Source of the DNA: Mesorhizobium loti
GTDB lineage: Bacteria > Pseudomonadota > Alphaproteobacteria > Rhizobiales > Rhizobiaceae
NCBI RefSeq assembly: GCF_002858745.1
Contig: NZ_PJRO01000001.1
Span: 62,001 to 126,000, forward strand
DNA: 64,000 nt
Reading direction: 5' to 3'
The position numbers and the translations under genes were made by a program. The stretch's first letter is position 1. Each line of letters begins with the position of its first letter. Below the pieces are notes generated by a model. That model did not search any database. It saw nothing but the letters and a program-made list of their open reading frames with translations, and was not told the DNA's origin. Positions 7,766-16,771 of the stretch are shown here, piece by piece.

Positions 7766-9166
7766 TCAGGCGAATGCCCATTGCGCATCCGTCACCGCGA
7801 TCTCTTTCTCCTGCAGCCGCTTGTGAAGTTCGTCCCAGGACGCGTCCTGGGTAAAGCTGTCCATATTCGCGCAGGCCCGAACCAGCGGAATTGCGCCCAA
7901 ACCGTCGACCTGGCTGATCACCCCGTTCGAACCGCGGTCAAGAAGCAGTTCGAGCGGCTCGTCGGCGTTTGCAATAACGCGATGGCCCCAAGCCCCAGGC
8001 AGATCATCCGCGGCCAACGCGTCGCGGAGATCGGCGTCGACACCGGCAGCAGAGATCGCCCGGCAAAGGACATATCGCATCAAAGGATAATAGATCGGTT
8101 GGTGGCTGCCGCCCAGCACACGCACGCCTGGCAGCATCGCCAGCACCAGGAAGGTGACGAACATGTTCGGAATGAGCCTGCGGTCGCGCAATCGTTCGAT
8201 GATCTCGGCGACAGCGAAGCGTGCGACCGGTGCGCCGGTGGCCTGCTCGACCAGTTCGCCGCCTGCCAGCCGCAGCGCCGTGCGCTTGCCGTTCTGATAC
8301 GACCAGAAGAAATCGGTCCCCCGTGTAAACCAGCCCCGCCATGGTCCGGCAGCGAGTTGTTCGATCTCCTCGAGAACAGTCGATACAACCGTTTCATTTT
8401 CCAGCAACCGCGTGCGCAGCCATGACCCGCCGTCAGCCAGATGCTGCGCCACCAGATCAGCAACATCTTCGTCGTCGAGTTGCAGAAAGGAAAAGCTGGT
8501 CCCGAACATCATCGGCCACAGCGCCAGGTTCGCGGCCTTGATCGCGTGGGCTGGTCTGCCGAACTGCGCTTGGGGAAGAAGTCGGCGCAGGCGGGCAAGC
8601 GCGTCGCTCTGTCCGTTCAGTTGCGCGGGCGCAAGCTCGAACCGATAAGGACCAAGCGCGGTCAGCAGACTGGATCCGATCATCCGCCTTTTGCCAAGCC
8701 CAAAAATATTGATCGGCCTGCCGCCGACGTTCAGCCAGCCAGGCCCCTTTCGTGTCCTCTCGACAAGGCTGACCGTCGAGACGGCACAGGAAAGGTATGT
8801 CGAGCAGCCGTGAGCGGCGAGGCCAAGCAGGCTGAAGACATGTGTGTAGTAGGCCTCCGGATCGATGATGAGGAGCAGATGCGGACCGGTCTGCAACACC
8901 GGCCTCTGCTCGAACTCATGGCAGATCCTTGCTGCGGTCGGCGCCGCCAGCTGGTGGCGGATCGCGGCCCTGTAGATAACCTCCAGCAACGCATTGAGCG
9001 CCTGAATCCGGCACTGCGGCCGGGATTTCAAAGCCGGGACCTCGAAAAGATGGCGAGCATAGTCGCGCACCGGCCGATCATGAAAGGCCCTGATCCATGG
9101 ATAGAGCGCGGTCAGCGACCCAAGCGCTGCAGCTTTTCTCTCGCTGTCGGATGCCGGACTGTTCAC
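7766..9166 (-). CDS. Unrecognised 466-aa protein encoded with an MFS transporter
   Basis: I do not recognise this family. The protein has no signal peptide and no clear transmembrane helices. It contains LLLIIDPEAYYTHVFSLLGL near residue 100, GWLNVGGRPINIFGLGKRR near 145, and an aromatic stretch GWFTRGTDFFWSYQNGKRT near 280. I see no nucleotide-binding loop or metal site I would trust. The GTG at 9166 starts just after the MFS stop codon, implying translational coupling; an upstream ATG at 9241 would overlap the MFS gene by 74 bp. Its stop is 11 bp from the stop of the CapA-like gene. It may be an enzyme whose product the MFS partner exports, but this is conjecture. Confidence 0.65.
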   Translation of the reverse strand: MNSPASDSERKAAALGSLTALYPWIRAFHDRPVRDYARHLFEVPALKSRPQCRIQALNALLEVIYRAAIRHQLAAPTAARICHEFEQRPVLQTGPHLLLIIDPEAYYTHVFSLLGLAAHGCSTYLSCAVSTVSLVERTRKGPGWLNVGGRPINIFGLGKRRMIGSSLLTALGPYRFELAPAQLNGQSDALARLRRLLPQAQFGRPAHAIKAANLALWPMMFGTSFSFLQLDDEDVADLVAQHLADGGSWLRTRLLENETVVSTVLEEIEQLAAGPWRGWFTRGTDFFWSYQNGKRTALRLAGGELVEQATGAPVARFAVAEIIERLRDRRLIPNMFVTFLVLAMLPGVRVLGGSHQPIYYPLMRYVLCRAISAAGVDADLRDALAADDLPGAWGHRVIANADEPLELLLDRGSNGVISQVDGLGAIPLVRACANMDSFTQDASWDELHKRLQEKEIAVTDAQWAFA

Positions 9167-9167
9167 C

Positions 9168-10376
9168 TCACGACGTGCCCTTCTGCTGCGATCGCCCAAG
9201 GACGACCAATGCGAAGATAGCGACGAGCAGAACCCCGCCAAAGCTCAGGAAAATCGTCGAAGGAAACGCTCGATCTCCGACAGCAGCAACAACGCCGAAA
9301 ACGATCAGGCTGAGCAGGACCGCCACCGCGTGCATCAGGCCTTTGGCCCGGCCCAGGCAATCAGCAGCGACCCGTGACTGGAAAGTAACCTCAACGCTGA
9401 CGCGACCCAGATTGTAGAGGAAACCAAGCGATGAAAAAACCACTGTGGTCCAGGTCGCCGCCAGAAACGGCAACGACATGAACATCAGCGCGGCCAGTCC
9501 CAGAATGAGCACATGGCGCGCCTCGGCACGCATCAATGCCTGGATGGCGATCAGGGCGGTCGCGCCAAGCAGTGACCCTGCCGACCAGGCGGCCTCGAGG
9601 CGGCCGAAATCCGCGGCGCTGCCTTTGCGCTCGGTAAAAACATAGTTCGACGCCAGCACGCTAATTAGCAACGCACTTGCATAGAAGAGTGCGTAGACGG
9701 CGATGAGATGCGGAAAGCCCGGGTGAATCGGGCATTCTGTCGTTCCGACCGAACCGTCATCGCGCAAGGCTGGCGGTAATCTCAAGGGTAGAAGCAGGCC
9801 GCCGGAAAGCAGGAAGCAGGCGCCGAAAACAGCAAAAGGCCCGACCGGTGAATGCCAGCCGAGCAGGAACCCGGCCGACAGCGCCGCCAGCAGGTTGCCG
9901 AATTGCATGGTCAGCACGACAGTGGAGTTCCAGGTCACGGGATCCCGCCCGCGTCCGGTGGCAGGGATCATGGACTGATTGGCGGTCAGCGCGACACGGT
10001 CGCAAACCGAAAAAAGAGCCGCCGATACGCACAGGGTGAACAATGCGTCCAGCTGCAGCATTGCCCAGCCGGTTGCGAAAACGACGACGGAGCGAGCAAG
10101 CTCGGCGGCTGCATTCAGCCGGCGCCTTTCGAAACGATCTGCCATCATTCCGGCTACCGGGCTGGATACGACCTCGGCCACGCTGGCGATCACGAGAAAC
10201 GCCGCGACGCCGGCACTGCCAAAGCCTCGCGCGGCGAGTATCCATGCCGCCGCCAGATAATACCCATTGCGGCCGGCAGCCCCCGACAGGGCGCTCGACA
10301 AGAAAGCGGCGCGCAGCCACCCCGAGGGCTGCCTCCGGCTCATGTCATCACGGGAGGGTTGAACCATATCCGGCAC
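9168..10376 (-). CDS. Major facilitator superfamily transporter
   Basis: The 402-aa protein has about twelve hydrophobic segments and the MFS loop-2 signature region VAGMMADRFERRRLNAAAEL near residue 75. Together with the low charge content this supports a drug/metabolite efflux-type permease resembling the MFS_3 (enterobactin-exporter-like) group; I would not name a substrate. It is upstream of, and apparently translationally coupled to, the unknown 466-aa protein. The AraC gene is upstream on the same strand and may control the pair. Confidence 0.8.
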   Translation of the reverse strand: MPDMVQPSRDDMSRRQPSGWLRAAFLSSALSGAAGRNGYYLAAAWILAARGFGSAGVAAFLVIASVAEVVSSPVAGMMADRFERRRLNAAAELARSVVVFATGWAMLQLDALFTLCVSAALFSVCDRVALTANQSMIPATGRGRDPVTWNSTVVLTMQFGNLLAALSAGFLLGWHSPVGPFAVFGACFLLSGGLLLPLRLPPALRDDGSVGTTECPIHPGFPHLIAVYALFYASALLISVLASNYVFTERKGSAADFGRLEAAWSAGSLLGATALIAIQALMRAEARHVLILGLAALMFMSLPFLAATWTTVVFSSLGFLYNLGRVSVEVTFQSRVAADCLGRAKGLMHAVAVLLSLIVFGVVAAVGDRAFPSTIFLSFGGVLLVAIFALVVLGRSQQKGTS

Positions 10377-10412
10377 GCCTACAGGCCTCGATTGCGCAAT
10401 CGTCGCATCACG

Positions 10413-10481
10413 GCCGGCGGTACGCTTTCAGAATGTCGCTGCGATTTGCCGAGAGGTGCCGCAGTGCGCCGGCGGTACGCT
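10413..10481. repeat. 14-bp direct repeat between the AraC and MFS genes
   Basis: GCCGGCGGTACGCT occurs exactly at 10413-10426 and 10468-10481, 55 bp apart, in the 100-bp gap between the two genes. The second copy touches the AraC stop codon. It may be a regulator-binding repeat or a small duplication scar. Confidence 0.5.
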
Positions 10482-11376
10482 AGATCCGGCAGAGCCTGCG
10501 AAACTCCGTTGGCGTGATGCCGAAATCGCGCTTGAACACGGTTGTAAAGTGACTGGGAGTGGCGAAATGACACGCCATCGCGATTTCCGTCGCCGACAAG
10601 GTGGTCGTGCGCAGCATCACGGACGCCTTTTCCAGCCGGCGCTTGGCCATATAGGCGTAAGGGGTCATTCCGGTCGACTGCTTGAAGGCGCGCCAGAAAT
10701 GGAAACGGCTTAGTCCCACTGCGTTGGCCAGTTCGGTGGGCGTCGGCGGCTTGTCGGAAAATTCGATCATTTCCAGCACATGCCTGAGATCGAAAGACGA
10801 CAGGCCACCCTTTAAGACCGTGCCCGGGACGGCATTCAACCGGGTCATCTGCACGATGAGCTGCATCGCCTGGCTCTCTGCCATCGTCACGCTGAGCGGA
10901 TCGGGATGCGCCACCTCCATGGCAATACGCTGCAAGGCGGTTTCGACCGCGCTGTCGCGAAAGCCGACGCAGGGCGCAGGACTCGGCAGGCGCTGGCGCA
11001 TCTTTTCGTCAAAGATTTCCTCGGCGAGCCGTTGATCGACCGAGACCAACAGGTAGGCAGCGATCGCGTCGCCTTCGTCCCAACCTCGCCAATCGCTGCC
11101 GGCGGGAATGTAGATCACCGAGCCAGGACGGCGCGGCCGGAACGGCAAGCGGCGCCCATCGACGACGTCTTGGCCGCGTGAGACCGAGCCCGCCAGATTG
11201 AGAACGAAGACATGACCCGAGCAAGCAAGGTGCGTTTCCTGACGTTCCAGGCCGGTTCGCTTGATCAGCTCGGCGCGAACACCTTCCCAGTGCTGATGCT
11301 GGCGAACGAATGTCTGGTGCCGGGAGCGCCGAATGCAACGCGGATCTGGGTAAACTATTTCCGCCACAAGGAACAA
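10480..11376 (-). CDS. AraC-family transcriptional regulator
   Basis: The 298-aa protein has the two C-terminal helix-turn-helix motifs of AraC proteins: ELANAVGLSRFHFWRAFKQS near residue 218 and a second around ATEIAMACHFATPSHFTTVF, followed by the conserved FKRDFGITPTEFRR ending. The N-terminal 190 residues form a cupin-like ligand-sensing half (HVFVLNLAGSVSRG and the IYIPAGSDWRGW segment). It is divergent from the methyltransferase-like gene (268-bp gap) and upstream of the MFS/unknown pair, so it could control either. The ligand is unknown. Confidence 0.9.
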   Translation of the reverse strand: MFLVAEIVYPDPRCIRRSRHQTFVRQHQHWEGVRAELIKRTGLERQETHLACSGHVFVLNLAGSVSRGQDVVDGRRLPFRPRRPGSVIYIPAGSDWRGWDEGDAIAAYLLVSVDQRLAEEIFDEKMRQRLPSPAPCVGFRDSAVETALQRIAMEVAHPDPLSVTMAESQAMQLIVQMTRLNAVPGTVLKGGLSSFDLRHVLEMIEFSDKPPTPTELANAVGLSRFHFWRAFKQSTGMTPYAYMAKRRLEKASVMLRTTTLSATEIAMACHFATPSHFTTVFKRDFGITPTEFRRLCRI

Positions 11377-11644
11377 TCTCCCGTTCGCGCAGCAGTCCTA
11401 CTCCCCAGATGTGGACAACCTTGGATTAGGTAACAACTATAAAATAACTCTTGGTTGGAGAAAGATGTGGCTTTTTCGAAAACACAGCAATGGAAGGAAA
11501 GCGACTTCTGTTTTTCGGGCTTACCAGCAACTTCAACCGCTACCCGCTCGAAGCGAAATACTGGGCAAAATTTGACTTGCCGCGCGTTTCCTCCGGTCAG
11601 GTCTCGGCGTCTCACCGACCTGTCGATAGTAAGGAGGCAGCTCC

Positions 11645-12643
11645 ATGCGGGGTCTCGAAGACTTTCTGGCCGAATGCGATCGCGGTCCGCGGATCAACGA
11701 ACTCAGCGGCTTCTTTGCTGCAACGGCCGCAGGCAGAAGCGGCAAGCCAATCCGCAAACCTCTTGCCGATCGGCGGCTGCTGCCAGACCAGGATCTTCTT
11801 CGCGCCGTCGTTGCGCTACACGCGGCGCGACAAGGCCACTTTGACCAGCACTACCACGGCAGCATCCCCTACAGGCTCGAGGAGGAGTGCCGCATGGCGC
11901 ACGCCGTGCTCAAGTACACGCTGCAGCGCGGCGTTCCGCTGTCGCTCTACAGTCTTGGAACAGCAGAAGGAACGATGGCCAGGACGCTGTCGGAATTGGC
12001 TCAAGGCAAGATCCAGAGCCTGTCATGTAGCCCGAATCCCGAGAATTACACGTGTTTCCTGGACTATGGCGAGCCAGCCGATGCGGAGTTCTTCGTCGGA
12101 CCGTTCCACAGATTGACCAAGGATGTGCTCACCGCGGAGCCACGGCTGGCGAAATTCCACGCCGGCTTCGATCTCATCCTGGAAGACACGACTTTCCAGA
12201 TGTATTCGCCGAATCGGGCAAAGCAGATCGAATATGTCAGCCAGCACCTGAAGGGTGATGGAATTTTCGTCTTCGTCGAAAAGTTCCGAGCCCGCGACGC
12301 CGAAGAATACGAACGGCGCGAACTGCAGAAAGATCACGGTTTCAAGGCGCGCTACTTTCCGCAGGATGAGATCGATAGGAAGAAGACTGCGGTCCTCGGT
12401 ACGATGTTCGACAGCGAGGTGACGCTGGTGCAGATGTCAGAGGCGATCCGGACCCGGTTCAGATATTGCGCGATGACCTGGAACAGCGGCAATTTCTACA
12501 GCCTCGCGGCAAGCAATGCGAAGGAAAACCTGGACCGCTATCTCTACCAGATGGAAGAGCCAGCCATCCCGTACGAATATGTCTATGACTCCGGGCTGCC
12601 GCGCGACCCCGCCGACGACGTCGCCACAGAACAGCTGCGCTAA
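11645..12643 (+). CDS. Class I SAM-methyltransferase-like protein
   Basis: The 332-aa protein has a recognisable Rossmann-type methyltransferase core: PLSLYSLGTAEGTMARTLSE (about residues 99-118, motif I-like), an acidic segment FDLILEDTTFQMYS near 178, then HLKGDGIFVFVEKF near 200 (the post-motif typical of small-molecule or tRNA wobble methyltransferases such as CmoA-like proteins). The motif I glycines are not canonical, so activity is uncertain. AAGGAGG before the ATG at 11645 is a strong ribosome-binding site. It is divergent from the AraC gene and followed by a LysR gene. The substrate is unknown; it may tailor the compound handled by the neighbouring MFS/unknown pair. Confidence 0.6.
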   Translation: MRGLEDFLAECDRGPRINELSGFFAATAAGRSGKPIRKPLADRRLLPDQDLLRAVVALHAARQGHFDQHYHGSIPYRLEEECRMAHAVLKYTLQRGVPLSLYSLGTAEGTMARTLSELAQGKIQSLSCSPNPENYTCFLDYGEPADAEFFVGPFHRLTKDVLTAEPRLAKFHAGFDLILEDTTFQMYSPNRAKQIEYVSQHLKGDGIFVFVEKFRARDAEEYERRELQKDHGFKARYFPQDEIDRKKTAVLGTMFDSEVTLVQMSEAIRTRFRYCAMTWNSGNFYSLAASNAKENLDRYLYQMEEPAIPYEYVYDSGLPRDPADDVATEQLR

Positions 12644-12736
12644 GGCGGGAATACCGAACTCCTGTCGGCTGGCGGGTCACCATCATACGTTCCGACCTTC
12701 CTGGGGTTCGGCCATGCTGCATAAGGCAATCGAGCG

Positions 12737-13684
12737 GTGTCAGATATCAACAACGCGCTGCGTCGCCTCGACTGCGTTTTCGCGGCAGCCGACCAAGGCA
12801 GCCTGCGCCAGGCGGCCCGCATCCTGCGGGTCCGGGAATCGAGTGTAAGCCGCAACATCGTCGCGCTTGAGCAATTCCTCAACATGCAGCTGTTTGATCG
12901 CACCGCTCAGGGCGTCCGGCTGACGCAGGCTGGTGCGGCCTGGGCCACACCCATTCGGATCCATTATGAGGGATTGAAAGACGCCCTCACCAAAGCGAAC
13001 CCATGCGAGCATGATGCCAAAACATTGAGGATCGGACTTTCGGCACTCGGCGGCCGGGCGTTCGTCGCGGCGCTGCTGCGGCGTTTCAAAGCACTCCATC
13101 CGCACGTTAACATGGTCATCGCGGACTGTCCGCACGAACAGGTGCTCCAGTCCATTCGCCGGCGGCAGATCGACGTCGCCTTCATCACTGCGCCGGCAAC
13201 CATCAGCGCATGTGCCAGCGAAGTCCTGGTCGAAGAGCGCCTGTTCGTGCTCCTGCCCATGCAGCATGCCCTTGCCGAAAGGGCGGCGGTTTCCTGGCAT
13301 GACCTCGCCAACGAGCGCGTGCTCATTCCGGCGTCACAAGAAGGTGCTGGAGCTCAGTTGGCCCTCGCCAGCCCCTTTGGCACGGATCACGGCCCCGACC
13401 TCGAAATCTGCGTCGGCAATGAGGCAACGGTCGTCCTTAAGGTGCAGCTCGGCCAGGGCGTGACCGTGGCCGAGGAAAGTCTGGCAAAATGCGGAGCGGC
13501 GAACGCCACCGTCTGGAAACCGCTAGAGGGGCAAAACAGCGTTGTCGCCGTCAAGGCAGTATGGCTGGATTCCAATCCCAAGCGTGCGCTGCTGCGGCTT
13601 CTCGGCATTGCGAGGAAGTCGGCACGCGCACAGCCAGGAAACATGCGCTCATCATGGGATGGCGAGCGCACAGCAAGACGCTGA
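12737..13684 (+). CDS. LysR-family transcriptional regulator next to the trb cluster
   Basis: The 315-aa protein begins with a winged helix-turn-helix (about residues 5-65, including DQGSLRQAARILRVRESSVS and LEQFLNMQLFDRTAQGVRLT) and continues into a LysR substrate-binding domain (TLRIGLSALGGRAFVAALLRRF onward). The start is a GTG at 12737. It converges on the last gene of the trb operon (stop to stop 24 bp), a position where LysR genes are often found beside rhizobial and sphingomonad trb loci. It may belong to the conjugation backbone rather than to cargo 1. The target is unknown. Confidence 0.85.
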   Translation: MSDINNALRRLDCVFAAADQGSLRQAARILRVRESSVSRNIVALEQFLNMQLFDRTAQGVRLTQAGAAWATPIRIHYEGLKDALTKANPCEHDAKTLRIGLSALGGRAFVAALLRRFKALHPHVNMVIADCPHEQVLQSIRRRQIDVAFITAPATISACASEVLVEERLFVLLPMQHALAERAAVSWHDLANERVLIPASQEGAGAQLALASPFGTDHGPDLEICVGNEATVVLKVQLGQGVTVAEESLAKCGAANATVWKPLEGQNSVVAVKAVWLDSNPKRALLRLLGIARKSARAQPGNMRSSWDGERTARR

Positions 13685-13708
13685 TCGCCGCTATCCTCCG
13701 TCCAGCTG

Positions 13709-13951
13709 TCACCGGCGATCGTGGCTGGCGCTGGATGAGGCGCGCCTGGCGCTGGCGAAGCCGCGATCCGTTGCGATGAACTTTTCCAGCATCGGCACGA
13801 TCAGGCGCCCGGGTTCAACCGGGTCGCGGCCGGTGCCCTCGCCAAGCAATCTGCCATAGGCAGTGAGATCACCGTGGAGCGCTGCCGGCAATTCGACAGT
13901 GATCTTCACCGGCTTGTCGTCGGCGAGAGGGCTAAGTTTGAGTTTTGTCAT
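13709..13951 (-). CDS. DUF2274 family protein at the end of the trb operon
   Basis: The 80-aa basic protein starts MTKLKLSPLADDKPVKITVE and continues LPAALHGDLTAYGRLLGEG, the DUF2274 pattern. Its short strand followed by helices resembles ribbon-helix-helix proteins, so DNA binding is possible. It starts 2 bp after trbI ends and almost always occurs in that place in this type of conjugation cluster, implying a transfer-related role that has not been defined. Confidence 0.8.
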   Translation of the reverse strand: MTKLKLSPLADDKPVKITVELPAALHGDLTAYGRLLGEGTGRDPVEPGRLIVPMLEKFIATDRGFASARRASSSASHDRR

Positions 13952-13953
13952 GG

Positions 13954-15099
13954 TCAATTTCCATATGGCTCGAGGACGAGGTCGCGGGTGACGATGACCC
14001 TGATTGGGAAACCCGGCCGAACGGTCAGCGTCGGCGCGACCTGCAGCTGGCGCTGGACGATCTGCTGCCCGGCCTGATTGATCGTGTCCTCGGCGCCACT
14101 GCGCAGGGCGCGGATCAGGCGGTCGTTGTCGTCGGTGGCCAGTTCCGCACCGATACCGAGCAATGTCGACAGGCCTGCGGCCTTGATCAGGTCCCACCAG
14201 TGATAATCGACACCATCCTCCAACCCGGCGTAGCCTTGGGCGTCGGCGCCCGGCTGGCGCTCCAGCACGATCGAGCGGCCATTCGGAAAGATGAGGCGGT
14301 TCCAGACCAGAAGGACCCGCCGCTGGCCGAAACCGACACCATTGTCGTACTGGCCGATGATGCGGGTCCCTTGCGGCACCAGCAAAACGTTGCCGGTCGG
14401 GCTGTCATAAACCTGTTCGGTGACCTGGGCGGTGATCTGCCCCGGCAGGTCCGAGCGGATCCCGGTGACGAGTGCCGCCGCGATCACGGCGCCCGCCTGC
14501 AGCACGAAGGGCGATGGCGCGGGCAGGACGCGATCAACAGCTACAGTCCGATGGTCGACGGCGGCATCGAGGAAGGCCCGTTGACGGTCATTCGCGGCGG
14601 GCATGGCCGCTTCCCCCGCCGATCGCGAACTGACAAGGGCGCCGGGAGCGACGTTGGCAAGCGTCACTTCGTCACTCTGCGGCTCGGTCTGAAAGAAGAC
14701 CTTGCTCAGCCGTGCAGCCTCTTCTTCAGCCAGGCGACGCTGTTCCGCCGCATCAACCGCCGGTGCAGTGTTGGCAGCCTGCGGGACGGGCTGGCTTTTT
14801 GCCTGCGCGGCAAGAATGGGACGACCGAGATCGCCAGGCAGCGGCGGACCAAGGATCGGACCGCTGTAGTCGCGAGGAAGGCTCGCCAGACCATCTGCCA
14901 GCTGTCGGCCCGACGTTGAGTAGAGTTCTTCCCCACCGGCGCTGCGATCGCGCGTGCGCAGCGCATAGATCAACGCGGTGGCGACAATCAAGGCGGCTAC
15001 GGCGCAGCCGCCAAGCAGGACCTTGCGTGACAGGCGCGTCACGCGCGGCGGTTCGGCGCGCAGCCGCATGGCCGTGGCTGGCGATTGTTCCAAAGTCAT
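13954..15099 (-). CDS. trbI: TrbI, VirB10-like conjugation channel protein
   Basis: The 381-aa protein has a short cytoplasmic N-terminus, one transmembrane helix (about residues 27-48, VLLGGCAVAALIVATALIYA), a proline/alanine-rich periplasmic linker, and the C-terminal VirB10 domain (LLVPQGTRIIGQYDNGV, RLIFPNGRSIVLERQPG and the final RPGFPIRVIVTRDLVLEPY). VirB10/TrbI spans both membranes and links the energised inner complex to the outer-membrane ring. Its ATG overlaps the trbG stop by 4 bp, so translation is coupled. Confidence 0.95.
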   Translation of the reverse strand: MTLEQSPATAMRLRAEPPRVTRLSRKVLLGGCAVAALIVATALIYALRTRDRSAGGEELYSTSGRQLADGLASLPRDYSGPILGPPLPGDLGRPILAAQAKSQPVPQAANTAPAVDAAEQRRLAEEEAARLSKVFFQTEPQSDEVTLANVAPGALVSSRSAGEAAMPAANDRQRAFLDAAVDHRTVAVDRVLPAPSPFVLQAGAVIAAALVTGIRSDLPGQITAQVTEQVYDSPTGNVLLVPQGTRIIGQYDNGVGFGQRRVLLVWNRLIFPNGRSIVLERQPGADAQGYAGLEDGVDYHWWDLIKAAGLSTLLGIGAELATDDNDRLIRALRSGAEDTINQAGQQIVQRQLQVAPTLTVRPGFPIRVIVTRDLVLEPYGN

Positions 15100-16085
15100 G
15101 GCAAGCGCCTTTCAGAAGTACGCACGATCCTGACGCTCTGCTGGCGGTCGGCGCCGCCAAGCCGCAGTTCGGCGGCGCCGAACAGGCGATCGACGATCAG
15201 GACATGCCGATCGATGCGCGTGTTGACGATCTGGGGTTCACCATCTGGACCGATGACGAAGAGCGGCGGCATCTCGCCCTGTACGATGCCACGAGGGAAC
15301 TCGACATAGACGCGGCGACCGTCGTCATAAACCGAGACAGGCCGCCAGGGGGGCGTGTCTCCTTTCAGCCGATACCGGTAATGCCGGGCGGCTGGCCCTG
15401 GCAGCAGCCCGATCGCCGGCGCAACGCGCCGATTTGAGGCAGGCGGCTGCGGGTAAGCCCACGCCACCGAGGGCATGTAGGGCTTTTCGCCCGAGTGCAG
15501 TTCGATCAAATAGATGCGGCGGTCGGTGGTGATGACGAGATTGGTGGCGATGCCGGCTCGCGAGGGTTTCACCAGCACATGCGTCCTGCGCGTCGTTCCT
15601 GAACCGCTCTCGGTGTCGCCAAGGATCCAGCGCGCGGTATCACCGGCTGCGATCGGGCCGACCCTGGCCAGGCTTTCACCGGCCTCCAGCGCGATATCGG
15701 TGATCTGGCCTGGCGCGGCATAGACCTGATAGAGGGCGCCTTCGCTCCAAGGATAGATCTGCACGGCGTTGAAGTAGCCTTCGCGGCGCGGCTCGACGCG
15801 AGCGGCGGCATTGGCGCTTTCGACGCGCTCCGAGGCTGTTTTGGCGGCAGCTTTCCCACCGCGTGCAGGCGTCCAGGCCGGAGGGATCAGCAGCGGCTTT
15901 GGCCGATCGTCGGTTATAGCCGCCGGGAGGGGCGGCAATGGCGGTACATCGGCGTCGTAACGGAACTGTGGCGGTCGCTCGGTCGCACAACCGGTCAGCA
16001 TGAGCAGCAGCAAGGGAGCGAGTGCTGCTCCCGACGTGGAGAGCCTCTCGCCGCAGCCTGCAAAACCTCGCATGGCCGCGGTCAT
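15096..16085 (-). CDS. trbG: TrbG, VirB9-like outer-membrane channel component
   Basis: The 329-aa lipoprotein has a hydrophobic leader and lipobox LTGC near residue 32, followed by VirB9 domains: VNAVQIYPWSEGALYQVYAAPGQ-type segment near 105, DIALEAGESL, then THVLVKPSRAGIATNLVITTDRRIY. The C-terminal domain (YRYRLKGDTPPWRPVSVYDD onward) joins TrbI in the outer-membrane core. It sits between trbF and trbI with 4-bp overlaps on both sides. Confidence 0.93.
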   Translation of the reverse strand: MTAAMRGFAGCGERLSTSGAALAPLLLLMLTGCATERPPQFRYDADVPPLPPLPAAITDDRPKPLLIPPAWTPARGGKAAAKTASERVESANAAARVEPRREGYFNAVQIYPWSEGALYQVYAAPGQITDIALEAGESLARVGPIAAGDTARWILGDTESGSGTTRRTHVLVKPSRAGIATNLVITTDRRIYLIELHSGEKPYMPSVAWAYPQPPASNRRVAPAIGLLPGPAARHYRYRLKGDTPPWRPVSVYDDGRRVYVEFPRGIVQGEMPPLFVIGPDGEPQIVNTRIDRHVLIVDRLFGAAELRLGGADRQQSVRIVRTSERRLP

Positions 16086-16771
16086 TGTCCGATCTCCCGT
16101 GACCAGTCGATCGCGTTGACAAAGATGCCGAGCGGATTGGCCTTGAGCTGATCGACATCCCGTGGCGGCTGGATCGCGATCGTCAGGATTGCCGTCCAGC
16201 GCTGCGTCGAGGCGAGTTTGCCGTTTTCGTAGTGGCGCTCGACCCAGGCCACCCGGAATGAAGCTGGCGATGCCCTGATGACGCTCGACACCTCAATGGA
16301 GATCTGTTGCTTCCCAACCTTGACGAACGGGTCGTTCGTGCGGGCGTATTCGTTCAACGCCGCGGCACCGCGGTCTGTCGTCCATTCATAGGCGCGCAGC
16401 CAGTTCTGACGCACGATGATCGGATCGGCTGGAACCGAGCGCACCTGTTCGATGAAGCGGGCCAGGTGCCACGCGACCTGTGGATCTGTCGGTTGGTATG
16501 CTGCGACAGCCGGAGCGAGCGCTTTCGCTTCGCCCAGCCGGTCGACCTGTACCACCCAGGGCACGACGGTGCCACGCGCCGACTGCAGCACCAGGGCGCC
16601 GGCCAGACCGGCGGAGAGGATCAGCGACCCAAACGCCATGAAGCGCCAGTTCCGCGCCTGCAGGCGGGCCGAGCCGATGCGCTCGTCCCAGACCTGGGCA
16701 GCCTTTTGGTAAGGAGTCTGCGGTTGCGGGGTCTTGCCGTAGTGCACGGCTGGGCGCCAGAAAGGTGTCAT
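16082..16771 (-). CDS. trbF: TrbF, VirB8-like inner-membrane assembly factor
   Basis: The 229-aa protein has an N-terminal cytoplasmic segment rich in Pro/Gln (PQPQTPYQKAAQVWDERIGS), a single membrane helix at about residues 43-63 (WRFMAFGSLILSAGLAGALVL), and a periplasmic VirB8 domain (VVQVDRLGEAKALAPAV, WHLARFIEQVRSVPAD). VirB8-type proteins nucleate assembly of the transfer channel. The overlaps with trbL and trbG are 4 bp. Confidence 0.93.
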   Translation of the reverse strand: MTPFWRPAVHYGKTPQPQTPYQKAAQVWDERIGSARLQARNWRFMAFGSLILSAGLAGALVLQSARGTVVPWVVQVDRLGEAKALAPAVAAYQPTDPQVAWHLARFIEQVRSVPADPIIVRQNWLRAYEWTTDRGAAALNEYARTNDPFVKVGKQQISIEVSSVIRASPASFRVAWVERHYENGKLASTQRWTAILTIAIQPPRDVDQLKANPLGIFVNAIDWSREIGQ

